Notes: generated by a model from the letters alone, not told the origin. Positions 1 through 8,997 are shown, counted from the stretch's first letter. The stretch: 64,000 nt of DNA from Diogma glabrata (GCA_963693315.1 OY856186.1:384126215-384190214); one strand, 5' to 3'. A program made the numbers and translations.

Positions 1-1424
1 TCTCTCAGAACAAATTTGCTTTTCTTGAGGTTTATGGTTAACCCAGCCGCTCTTAACAATGAAGAGACTTTGGACAGCAACTCCATATGTTCCTGGAACG
101 TGGAAGAGACTACCAATAGATCATCTAAATAAACAAAGACATTTTCGTGATATTGATGTGGTATCACTTTGTGCATTAGCCGACACATTGTCTGGGGAGC
201 ATTGCACAATCCAAAGGGCATAACCCGGAATTGATACAATGGACGACCAGGCACTGTGAAGGCTGTCTTGTCTCTAGATGCTTCTGCCAGAGGAATCTGC
301 CAGAAAGCATCTTTGAGATCAATACTAGAAATGTACTTTGTGCTATTTAGACGACCTAGTAAGCCATCAATCAAGGGAAGTGGGTAAGCGTCCTTTTTCG
401 TTAGTGAATTGACACGACGGCTATCAATACATAATCTGTTTTTACCAGATTCTTTTTGTACCAACACCACTGGTGAGCACCAAGAACTGTTACTCTCTTC
501 GATCACGCCCATTTGAAGCATCCGGTCGAGTTCGGCATAAACCTTTAGTTGAACAGCCGGCGATGTGGGATAATGCCTCTGTTTAACAGGTGCATTATCA
601 CCAACATCGATGACATGTTCAACCAAAGAAGTCTTTCCGAGTCCAGACACTTCAAATGACGGGAAAGAATCCTTGATCATATCCAGTTCTCGTTGCTGGT
701 CAGTGGTGAGGTTATGTATATTTAAATTTTGTGGCTCTGTGCGAGTCAGTTCACTAACAAATGAAGGAACAATACCAAATTTCTCCCAGAAATCTATGCC
801 CAGGTAGAGCTCTTCTCGTAATCCAGGGACAATATGAAACCGCATTGGTTTAGTGGAGCCATTCACAGTTATTGGAACTTCTATGTAACCCAAAATTTTA
901 TTTGCAGTACCATCTGCCGTACGAATACACGAAGTGTACTTACGGTAAGTTGTACCTGCTGACTCCAATAATTCCAAGGAATTTCTTCCAAGTATTGTGA
1001 TTGACGCTCCACTGTCCAATAGTCCTGAAATGTGTTTGTCCAAAATCCTTATTGTTAATCGCGGCCGAGGATCCTTTGTTTCTGAAAGGATAGATGAAAT
1101 ACAAGCTTTACGAAATAATTTCCTCATCCTCCAATATCTAATATTACGTTCTAGACGTCTAAAATATGTTCGATGTAATGATGGGAAATTAAATGTACTG
1201 GGTGATTTTATTCTGGTTTCCTGAGTGGTGATCGATCGTCCTGCGTTGCTACATCTCTCGTCGTTTTCTTCGGGCTCATTGGATGTTGAACCGAGGGTAC
1301 CATCCCCGAAGCATGTACTCTCGGACGGTAGTTTAACGACGGGTGACAATATGAACAATTTGCATATATAACATCCGGCTTGTTACATTTCCAACAATAT
1401 AGTTTAATTCTATTCTTAGAGCAC
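1..1424 (-). CDS. pol: Ty3/gypsy pol, 5' part (protease and reverse transcriptase), runs off left edge
   Basis: Translating the minus strand gives an open frame without a stop from 1424 to the window edge. It holds an aspartic protease active site LLDSGAS (about 1000-1022), then the N-terminal half of a Ty3/gypsy reverse transcriptase: a KNRLCIDSRRVN-type palm entry (about 410-445), SIDLKDAFWQIPL (about 285-325), MPFGLCNAPQTM (about 195-230) and the catalytic YLDD (about 120-131). The enzyme would process Gag-Pol and copy the element RNA in cytoplasmic particles. The frame starts after a stop at 1425-1427, is in the -1 frame relative to gag and overlaps gag by about 217 bases, so expression by -1 frameshifting is the likely arrangement (inference from the family). 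I saw no canonical X-XXY-YYZ slippery heptamer in the overlap. RNase H and integrase would lie outside the window. No damage is visible, which suggests a young copy. Confidence 0.93.
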
Positions 1425-3028
1425 TCAGGAGCTCGATGACCGTTTACTCCACATCTGAAACACACTATTGGTTGTCTGGATATTGATGGACCAGGTTGAC
1501 TGTTGTCAGATGTTATGCTAGGTCGCTGCAATATCCGTCTCTGTGTTGAATCCACCGCTTCAATATATCCACGTTGTTCTGGTTCAGCATCCACCTCATA
1601 ATCATCCATTTGCTGTACCTCGCTAATTCTTAAATTTGATGTTCTGGTTGGAACTGGTGTGGACCACAAACGTTCAAACTTCTGACATAAAGTCCGAAGT
1701 TCATCCATTGAGTGTATTGTTGCTGCTAATGTAGCATTTTTGAGATCCACACTCAGTCCCTCCCGAGCAATCTCTAGCATTTCACGATCAGCAAATGGAC
1801 GTGCTAAGCGACGGTTTAACGAACCAATCTCCACCAGATATTCGTATACGCTCTCCTTGGATTTTTGTTTACGGTTCAGAAGAACGCGCAAGATCGCCTT
1901 ATCATCAGTTAGCGTACCGAAGGTCTGTAGGAGTCCCTCCCTTAGCACTGGGTAGGTCACCACCTCATATTCATGAGTTAAATTCAAATAGTATCTGTCG
2001 GCCGCTGCTTCCAGATACCGTGGTATGATAGACCTAAGGTCGTCCCATGACACACGGTCTCGTCTGGCAGCCGCCTCCACTCTATGAATGAACTCATGAA
2101 TATCAGGAGAGTGACCATCCCCTGTGAAGGTTGGAACCCAATTTGAGTCATAACGACTCAAATTGTTCCCACGAACCCCTCGGTACTCCACTGGTGCTAA
2201 CGCTGGAGCCGCGTCACGCCATACCTGAGGAGGTTGGTTGTATGGTGGTGGTGCTGTTAGTGGAGCTGGTGGATATATTGGTGGTAGTTGTACCTGTGGT
2301 ACTGATGGATAATTTAATTGTGGTTGTGGTTGTACCAATGCTGGATTGTTATGTGTATGTTCAGACTGGAGTGATGGACCCAATTGTGGTATTGGAAAGT
2401 CCTCGGCTCTCAACCCAGATTGCTGGAAATAAGCCGGTGGTAATTGATCTGACCGTCTCTGATGTTGCTGGTTTGGACGATTCAGACTATTTATTGTTTC
2501 CGATATTGGCCGTACTGGGATCGGTGTGGATCTCTCATCTGGTTGAAAAGCAGGTGAAGCAGATGGAGCAGATGATACTCCTGGTTTACTCTGCATAATT
2601 GGACGTGTTGATAATGATCCTATTATACTCCAAGCGCGTGACAATTGTGAGATAGCGTAGGTGCGGGCTTCTTGCAAGTCATTGCGAGGACCCAACCTAT
2701 TCATCCTACCCGTATAATGTAACACTCGATTCGCCAAACCATCCAAGAGGGTCTGATCAATCGGTGACTGAAGTCGACGTACTTGATCTAAAATAACTTG
2801 TGCTGCCTGCACCACCGTTTGAGACTCAGCTACCAAGTCTCTCGCATGAGATACCGTTACTGGAACTGCACCATGATCCACGTGGTTTCGCAGTTCCTCT
2901 GCCCAACTGACCCCTCCAAAATCCACACCCCGAACCAGACATTCGATCTGCAGTTCGCTGGGTTCTAGACCATAGAACGGATGGTCAACGTCTATTTGGT
3001 TTGACATTTTGATGGTAAAATTTATCAA
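1208..3028 (-). CDS. gag: Ty3/gypsy gag polyprotein
   Basis: An intact 606-codon frame on the minus strand. The first ~150 residues are mixed helical sequence. Residues ~150-300 are rich in Pro, Gln and Ser with PPPYNQPPQ-like runs. Residues ~305-480 look like a Ty3/gypsy capsid (WVPTFTGDGHSPDIHEFIHRVE onward). Near the C-terminus is a CCHC zinc knuckle, CFRCGVNGHRAPEC (CX2CX4HX4C), followed by a second Cys/His cluster, CWKCNKPDVIYANCSYCHP, that does not fit the standard spacing. Gag would assemble the virus-like particle and bind element RNA. The start could be the first Met (3028) or the eighth codon (MSNQID, 3007). Downstream pol overlaps in the -1 frame. No envelope gene can be judged because the element continues left of the window. 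The uninterrupted frame suggests a recent or still competent element. Confidence 0.93.
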   Translation of the reverse strand: MINFTIKMSNQIDVDHPFYGLEPSELQIECLVRGVDFGGVSWAEELRNHVDHGAVPVTVSHARDLVAESQTVVQAAQVILDQVRRLQSPIDQTLLDGLANRVLHYTGRMNRLGPRNDLQEARTYAISQLSRAWSIIGSLSTRPIMQSKPGVSSAPSASPAFQPDERSTPIPVRPISETINSLNRPNQQHQRRSDQLPPAYFQQSGLRAEDFPIPQLGPSLQSEHTHNNPALVQPQPQLNYPSVPQVQLPPIYPPAPLTAPPPYNQPPQVWRDAAPALAPVEYRGVRGNNLSRYDSNWVPTFTGDGHSPDIHEFIHRVEAAARRDRVSWDDLRSIIPRYLEAAADRYYLNLTHEYEVVTYPVLREGLLQTFGTLTDDKAILRVLLNRKQKSKESVYEYLVEIGSLNRRLARPFADREMLEIAREGLSVDLKNATLAATIHSMDELRTLCQKFERLWSTPVPTRTSNLRISEVQQMDDYEVDAEPEQRGYIEAVDSTQRRILQRPSITSDNSQPGPSISRQPIVCFRCGVNGHRAPECSKNRIKLYCWKCNKPDVIYANCSYCHPSLNYRPRVHASGMVPSVQHPMSPKKTTRDVATQDDRSPLRKPE

Positions 3029-3044
3029 ATCCAGAATTCACAAA

Positions 3045-3735
3045 ATCAAACAACAATAATAAAACCAATTCTCAACAACCAAAAAAAAAATATAGAGTTA
3101 GTACGACGGAAATGTAAAAGTGAAAACAATAAAAACCGTAAAACGAAAAAAAACAACGAACGCCCCAAAAAAAACAGAAAATTTTTGTAAAAAAACAAAC
3201 TTTGTGAAGGAACAAAAAGAACCACTGTCGTAGCTAATCTTTGCTGAATCTTTCACAAAAATTCCTATAATATGTATATTAAAATATAATTTATTTATTT
3301 AATTTCAGATATACTGAAATATATATATATACCTAAAATTTGTTATTGACGATAGCACCCCTAAAATATATTTATTTATTTTAAAAAAAATTGAAAAATA
3401 AAAAATATTCAAAAAGGATGTCTATTTATTGGATGCAACGTCCTAGCTCAAAATATTGATTTATTTTTTAAAAAAAATAAAAAATACTTATTTATTTCTT
3501 GACGTATTGCTTAATTAATAAAAAATTTATTTTATTTAATTACCTAAAATTATTTAAATTTAAAAAAAAATTATTTAGTTACCTAAAATTTAATTTACGA
3601 AAATTTATTTTATTTAATAAAAATTATTTATTTAATTTTTTGAAAAATTTGTTTGATTTATTTTATTTTTATTTAATATAATAAGAGATTCCCAAAATCT
3701 AGATTCGTCTGGAGACACATAAAAGTAAGTATGGC
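3045..3735 (+). repeat. LTR-like dispersed repeat, copy Z (diverged)
   Basis: Two stretches are collinear with copy Y at 50942-51975 in the same orientation: 3048-3070 (CAACAATAATAAAACC) with 3215-3250 (GTCGTxxCTAAxxTTTGCTGAATC) at the left, and 3682-3735 (AAGAGATTC ... ATTCGTCTGGA ... GTAAGT) at the right. The middle, 3280-3690, is an extremely AT-rich TTTATTTAAA-type low-complexity tract. It ends about 16 bases upstream of the gag start. Whether this is part of the gag element's own LTR/leader or an independent insertion is unclear, because its orientation relative to gag is opposite to that of copy X at 6429-7513. Confidence 0.5.
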
Positions 3736-3774
3736 TACAATATCCATTTCATTCAGTATTTGAATTATCGCGTT

Positions 3775-4275
3775 CGCGAGCCCACTCCAACAATGCATGT
3801 GAGAACCGACTAGAAAAGCCCCTAACGACCAGATTCTACAGAACAGTATCTCCCCAACCTAACAAAAACAATCGCAACTGTCACGATTAGACTCCAGGCC
3901 CATTTCTACTGACCCAGCTGCGGTTGTTCTACCTAAAAATAAATTACCATTAAACTAATGCCATAGTCGAAGAACGCTCCCGAACACCAGACTTCAAATC
4001 CTAAACTTAATGAAAACTGTCTATTGCAAGCTAAATGTAAGAGTGGAAAAATGTTGAAGTTGTGTGAGGTGAAGCCTCGATCCTGATAAAAAAAAATGAT
4101 TGGTTCTCCTCTTCATTTCGTTAAAGAAGCTTCTGTGCAGGGAATGGTACTACTGGTTTGTACCTAAGTACAGACCAGCAGTAGTCACTCCCTTATCACC
4201 AGAAAACTCCTTCTGAAATGAAGGGAAGAAACCAATGAACTTCGATCGCATGTCCATAATGGACAGAGGCGATCT
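3775..4275 (+). repeat. Dispersed repeat, shared inverted with 48060-48520
   Basis: Many blocks match the reverse complement of 48060-48520 in the same order: TGAGAACC, CCTAACGAxCAGATTCTAC, GGTTxTTCTACCTAAA, GCACCAGACT, AAAGAAGCTTCTG, GGTACTACT and TCGATCGCATxTCCATAAT. The two are diverged with indels. It lies in the presumed leader upstream of gag. No coding frame is seen. It may be part of an LTR or an unrelated older transposon. Confidence 0.6.
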
Positions 4276-4936
4276 AAGAACATAATTATGTTAAGGAGAT
4301 AAGCCCCATGGATCCTTTGTTAGAGGTACCGCTGAGAGAAATTATCAATTACACACTTGTAATCATTACACAACAATAAAAAAATTAACACCCAAAAAAA
4401 AAAATCAATTAATTCTAACAAACGCTCAACTGTAGTGGAATGTACAATATTTTCATCGCGAAATTAAAAATAGTTCGAATCTACCACAACCAAAACAGGA
4501 TTTTCACCGATTATAACCATTAGTGGTAAAGAAATTAAAATCATGTATTTATTTCACGCAGGCCAAAATGCACCGTTAAAACGAGCATCAGATTCCAGAT
4601 CTAATTTATTAATGTATAAATATTTAAATATGATCTACTATCCAATTCCTATCAATGTATAATATTTGCCAAAGCTACTCACAAAAAGTTCAAATGGCTA
4701 AATCGTTTCATCGGTTTGGTTTCTTAATTTCATCTCGTTGGTGCTATTGTAACATAACACTCCACACAAACCACTACATCCGCTTCCTATATACCAAAAA
4801 TATGTACAAATATGTACAATTATACAACAATTAACCTACTATATACACTATGTACAATGACAGTATAAAAAAACAGTCTCCGAAAAAAATTACTGCCCCA
4901 AAACGGTTTTTTTCCAAATTCAGAACAAAATACATT
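4276..4936. other. Leader/intergenic sequence, nothing recognised
   Basis: AT-rich, with A-runs near 4380-4410 and no open frame of note. It lies between the dispersed repeat and the 194-codon ORF. Confidence 0.5.
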
Positions 4937-5521
4937 TCAAAGATGCACACAATTTCCCGGGGCCACTTGCGGTCCCAACCACCGTCGAGGGTTCTCTCCC
5001 CTGTGATTGGACTCAGAGATAGCGTTCTCTTCAGCCAATATCTCCGCATAAGCGTGCATGACTGACGAGAACTCTACCTCCTCGGCCAACCACGCTGCCT
5101 TCTGCTTCTTCCTCCTACTCTTTTTCTCCCTCCACCTTTTCCTATCCCTTTCTAGCCTCCTCAATCGATATCTCTCTCGCGCATCCATCACTTCATCCAC
5201 ACACTCATTCACTTCATCAACTACCACTTCTCCTACCAACTCATTCACTTCCTCATTTACAATCTCACTTATCACTACATCCAACCATTCATCATACTGC
5301 TCATTCGCTATGTCATCCATCAATTCTAAATATATTTTATGTTTTACTCCATCCAAAATCACATTTATCATTTCATCCACCACATTCCTCGCCTCAACCA
5401 TTCTCTCTTTCCTCTCTTCATTCGCTCTCCCATCCACTTCATTCATCCAGGGCTCAAACCCACCTGGCCGACACCTCCTTAATAACCCCTGACCCCTCAT
5501 AATTGTATACATTCTTAACAA
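4937..5521 (-). CDS. Hypothetical acidic-then-basic coiled-coil ORF
   Basis: A 194-codon frame on the same strand as gag and upstream of it. I do not recognise it. Residues ~30-110 are dominated by Glu, Asp and Val in a heptad-like pattern with recurring VxDE units (VVDEMINVI, VVVDEVNECVDEVMD). Residues ~112-140 are strongly basic (RERYRLRRLERDRKRWREK then KSRRKKQK), resembling a nucleic-acid-binding or nuclear-localisation segment. The C-terminal ~50 residues are ordinary. Base composition is far more GC-rich than the AT-rich flanks, which is unusual for a chance frame here. The opposite strand also has a long open frame, a consequence of the same simple composition, so low-complexity DNA is the main alternative. 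It could be an accessory leader ORF of the retroelement or a captured exon. Confidence 0.4.
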   Translation of the reverse strand: MLRMYTIMRGQGLLRRCRPGGFEPWMNEVDGRANEERKERMVEARNVVDEMINVILDGVKHKIYLELMDDIANEQYDEWLDVVISEIVNEEVNELVGEVVVDEVNECVDEVMDARERYRLRRLERDRKRWREKKSRRKKQKAAWLAEEVEFSSVMHAYAEILAEENAISESNHRGENPRRWLGPQVAPGNCVHL

Positions 5522-5621
5522 AATTCAAAATATATAATACGAAATCCAATAACAAAGGTTATTGCAAATTTTATATAAAATATTCAACTTCCCAATGTAT
5601 ATAAAATATTTTTACAATAAA

Positions 5622-6290
5622 AAAACCAAAACCATAAACTGGTTTGTATTATACCGTAGTATTACGAACAAAAAATTAACACGTAAACCAACCTGGTCTA
5701 CAACGCCCAGTTTATACAATAACTGGTTTATTAAAAAAAAATAAACAAAAATCCGTACGTCGTAAAACCAACACTGGTTTTTCCCCAAAAATTCATATAA
5801 TAGTAATTAATTATATATTATTATTAATAATTGTATAATAATAATTAATTTCTTTCCTAAAAATAAAAAAAACCAATAACTGGTTATCCAAAAAGTGTTT
5901 GGTAAAAATATCTCTCGCTAAAATATATTTAAACCAATCTGGTAAATATGAAAAATTAACCGTTATTACGGTTTCTACTATCAAAACACGTTTTTGTTTT
6001 GCTACGCTGGCAACACCCACAAAACAAAAACCTAACGGGTCCCTGTTTGGTTCGGCGTCACGTATAACATTTGCAACTATTTACCCCTGAAAATTCGACG
6101 ATATCACAATTAATTGCATTATAATTGCATCATCATCAAAAATAGTTGTAAAATATTTATTTATTTAATATTTAATATAGAAAAAAACCCAATACTGGTT
6201 TTACACAAAATATAAACGGTTACCTATAATAAATCCAAAACTGGTTTATCAAAAATCTATAAAACACAAAAACCAAAAAAACTGTTTTTT
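5622..6290. repeat. Array of nine short AAACCA...TGGTTT dyads
   Basis: Imperfect inverted repeats recur at about 5623-5645, 5685-5698, 5707-5726, 5764-5781, 5871-5886, 5931-5946, 6185-6202, 6231-6248 and 6269-6290. Each is AAACCA or AACCA, a 3-11 base spacer, and TGGTTT or TGGTT. The surroundings are AT-rich and partly duplicated: TTTTTCC(C)CAAAAATT follows the dyads at 5776 and 6283. Such a cluster in a retroelement leader could be a protein-binding array, but no function is shown. Confidence 0.6.
6039..6060 (-). promoter_or_regulatory. Degenerate primer-binding-like site (second copy)
   Basis: The plus strand reads GTCCCTGTTTGGTTCGGCG then TCACGTATAA. This is a diverged version of the tRNA-Lys-like site at 6411-6428, 372 bases away, and shares the following CACGTATAA. 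It contains a 3-4 base insertion and a mismatch in the GCGCCA end, so it is unlikely to prime. Confidence 0.4.
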
Positions 6291-6410
6291 CCAAAAATTT
6301 CCATAATAATATTGCGCCAAAAATAAAAATATCTATTTTTGCGCCTAAAAAAATATGACTCATCAAAAAATATCACTAAACCCATATAAAAAATAACCAC
6401 AAAAACCAAA

Positions 6411-6428
6411 GTCCCTGTTTCGGCGCCA
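6411..6428 (-). promoter_or_regulatory. Primer-binding-site-like sequence for tRNA-Lys
   Basis: On the minus strand this reads TGGCGCCGAAACAGGGAC. It matches the complement of the 3' end of tRNA-Lys(UUU), the standard 18-base Lys primer site, except for a local two-base difference in the middle. A minus-strand retroelement with this site would have its 5' LTR immediately to the right (copy X, 6429-7513) and its internal region to the left, the same direction as gag-pol. The 3.4-kb distance to gag is unusually long, so the link is inferred. Confidence 0.5.
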
Positions 6429-7513
6429 CGTATAATAATTGGACCTTTGGTAACTAAATTAATTTACCCGGGATGCCGTTTATCCCCAAACGAAACTTAA
6501 CTTTGGAAATCTCTTATAGCTGGAATTTATTTTTCCATCAAAAAAAAAATTAATAAGTACAAAAATCTAACGAAAAAATAGTAATCATAATAATATAAAT
6601 AATAAAAACCTTATTTTATATTCTGTTGTTGATGCTGTTTCCACCAGTTGCAATACCATGCTCCAAAGTTGTTGAATATATCGTTCTGAATGAGCAGAGA
6701 TATTATTTCGGGTACCCAGTGAATTCCTTTAAGCCAATATTTGTTTAATTCCTGATTTGAAATATAGAATATCCATTTGGAACTACGCACCACTACTATT
6801 GTTGCTATTATTAATCAAAAACCTTGACATCTTTTTGATAATCCAGATTCGTATTATATATATCGAAAACAAAGAACATCTGGTGTCACAGGATGAAACA
6901 TTTTCATTAATGTTAACTTCTTATAAAATGGACAATTACAAGTCACAATTGGCCATAATAAATTTTTTATTGTATTCTTATTAATGTTTACAACCATAAC
7001 ACAATAATAATTTCATTGTAAATTTGACTTATAATATTTTGTAATTGATGGACTTGTATTATTTCACATCACATTAATTAGCAATTAACTTAAAAAAAGC
7101 CCACATGTATCTTAACACATTAATGAATCTAGTTTTATGTAATGTTTTCACAAACTCAATTGAACATTTTATTTTAAGATTCAAAAACAGAATGAGCCTA
7201 TTTCTAAAACAAAATGTGTTTTTGTTGATTCTTTTTGACATCTTATCATGTCAAAATAGCTCGGGTAATACTAAAAAAAAATTCAATAAAGATTAATAAC
7301 GACATCTGTTTGTTAGAATTGGAAATAAAAATTTAGTACGTTCGTTGCTTTTTATGGTACAATTGAAATTTAACTAGCAGTTAAGTATTAGAAAATTTTA
7401 AATTACTGTTAATGTGAAAATGAATGGAAACTAATGAAATACATCTTTATTGAATTGAAAACGAAGATGAATTTGGTTTTATTATTGTTTCGTGATTATT
7501 GCGATCGTTACAA
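6429..7513 (-). repeat. LTR-like dispersed repeat, copy X
   Basis: The right part, 7290-7513, aligns closely with the reverse complement of 50942-51180 over more than 200 bases (blocks ACGACATCTGTT, TTTAACTAGC, GTTAAGTATTAGAAAATTTT, TTTATTGAATT, TGGTTTTATTATTGTTT). The left edge, 6480-6520, matches the reverse complement of 51896-51950 (ATAAGAGATT, GGATAAAC). Total length, about 1.0-1.1 kb, equals that of copy Y. It lies between the primer-binding-like site and the satellite, which begins exactly where the match ends. The most economical reading is a 5' LTR in minus orientation. A short minus-strand ORF (6611-6793) lies inside it. Confidence 0.55.
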
Positions 7514-7799
7514 TATGTTAATTAGATTCAGGTTTAGTCAATTTGTTTCTCTAGTTGATCACTATTGTTGTTATACTCTAACCAAGTTAGAATTGGATAA
7601 CAAACTTGTATCGGTAAGAAGAAGATGACCATCTTCACTTGTGTCTATCGACACATTATCTACAATTAATTCAATGAATTATTTGTGATATTACATCACT
7701 CCGATGGAAATAATCCCATCATGAATAATAAGACTGAATCTAACAAAATATGGTGTGCAATTTATGAAAATTTTTTGCTATCCACAAAATTGTCGATCG

Positions 7800-7878
7800 A
7801 TCTAGTTTCGAACCGATAAGAACTTTTTATTACACTTTAAAAAAGTATATCATTCTCATCAGGGCTAGCCGACTAGAT
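7800..7878 (-). ncRNA. Hammerhead ribozyme motif, left block copy a
   Basis: Minus strand. The plus strand shows ATCTAGT-TTCG (7800-7810), CTCATCAG (7855-7862), GGCTAGCC (7863-7870) and GACTAGAT (7871-7878). Predicted cleavage lies between 7871 and 7870. Confidence 0.84.
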
Positions 7879-8252
7879 ACACTACCAAAAAAATTTTTCG
7901 CTATATAAACCTAAAATAGGTCACTACTCTAGCGAAGTATAAGAAACCAAAAAACTTTCATAAACATATGTTAATTAGATTCAGGTTTAGTCAATTTGTT
8001 TCTCTAGTTGATCACTATTGTTGTTATACTCTAACCAAGTTAGAATTGGATAACAAACTTGTATCGGTAAGAAGAAGATGACCATCTTCACTTGTGTCTA
8101 TCGACACATTATCTACAATTAATTCAATGAATTATTTGTGATATTACATCACTCCGATGGAAATAATCCCATCATGAATAATAAGACTGAATCTAACAAA
8201 ATATGGTGTGCAATTTATGAAAATTTTTTGCTATCCACAAAATTGTCGATCG

Positions 8253-8331
8253 ATCTAGTTTCGAACCGATAAGAACTTTTTATTACACTTTAAAAAAGTA
8301 TATCATTCTCATCAGGGCTAGCCGACTAGAT
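8253..8331 (-). ncRNA. Hammerhead ribozyme motif, left block copy b
   Basis: Minus strand, same core as the copy at 7800; the cleavage base is the complement of 8324. Confidence 0.84.
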
Positions 8332-8544
8332 ACACTACCAAAAAAATTTTTCGCTATATAAACCTAAAATAGGTCACTACTCTAGCGAAGTATAAGACTA
8401 ACAATAGTGATCAACTAGAGAAACAAATTGACTAAACCTGAATCTAATTAACATATGTTTATGAAAGTTTTTTTGGTTTCTTATACTTCGCTAGAGTAGT
8501 GACCTATTTTAGGTTTATATAGCGAAAAATTTTTTTGGTAGTGT

Positions 8545-8623
8545 ATCTAGTCGGCTAGCCCTGATGAGAATGATATACTTTTTTAAAGTGTAATAAAAAG
8601 TTCTTATCGGTTCGAAACTAGAT
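8545..8623 (+). ncRNA. Hammerhead ribozyme motif, satellite copy 1 (right block)
   Basis: All core elements are present in order. A 5' stem III strand ATCTAGT (8545-8551) ends in the GTC cleavage triplet, with predicted cleavage after C8552. Then GGCTAGCC (8553-8560, stem I), CTGATGAG (8561-8568), stem II with its loop (8568-8613), and CGAAAC (8613-8618), whose AC begins the 3' stem III strand ACTAGAT (8617-8623). Stem III is 7 bp. Stem II pairs GAATGATA with TATC-G-GTTC (8 bp, one G-U pair, one bulged G) and extends into a 7-bp hairpin (8575-8581 with 8585-8591). This is the type III order, open at stem III. Stem I is only two or three pairs on a tiny loop, but GGCTAGCC is self-complementary, so a two-molecule ribozyme with an 8-bp stem I is plausible. 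Activity is not shown. Confidence 0.85.
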
Positions 8624-8997
8624 CGATCGACAATTTTGTGGATAGCAAAAAATTTTCATAAATTGCACACCATATTTTGTTAGATTCAGTCTTATTATTC
8701 ATGATGGGATTATTTCCATCGGAGTGATGTAATATCACAAATAATTCATTGAATTAATTGTAGATAATGTGTCGATAGACACAAGTGAAGATGGTCATCT
8801 TCTTCTTACCGATACAAGTTTGTTATCCAATTCTAACTTGGTTAGAGTATAACAACAATAGTGATCAACTAGAGAAACAAATTGACTAAACCTGAATCTA
8901 ATTAACATATGTTTATGAAAGTTTTTTGGTTTCTTATACTTCGCTAGAGTAGTGACCTATTTTAGGTTTATATAGCGAAAAATTTTTTTGGTAGTGT

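Larger units (their letters stand above)
7513..8397 (-). repeat. 453-bp hammerhead satellite, left block (minus units)
   Basis: About 1.95 units; the marker ATATGTTAATTAG recurs at 7514 and 7966. The ribozyme-bearing strand is the minus strand. Sequence is nearly identical to the right block but inverted. The left boundary abuts copy X of the LTR-like repeat. Confidence 0.95.

Noticed and set aside
2131..2598. 155-codon plus-strand frame
   Set aside because: Antisense shadow of the Pro/Gln-rich part of gag.
5058..5492. 144-codon Ser/Thr-rich frame on the plus strand
   Set aside because: Exact antisense of the acidic/basic ORF; only one can be real and the minus strand agrees with gag direction.
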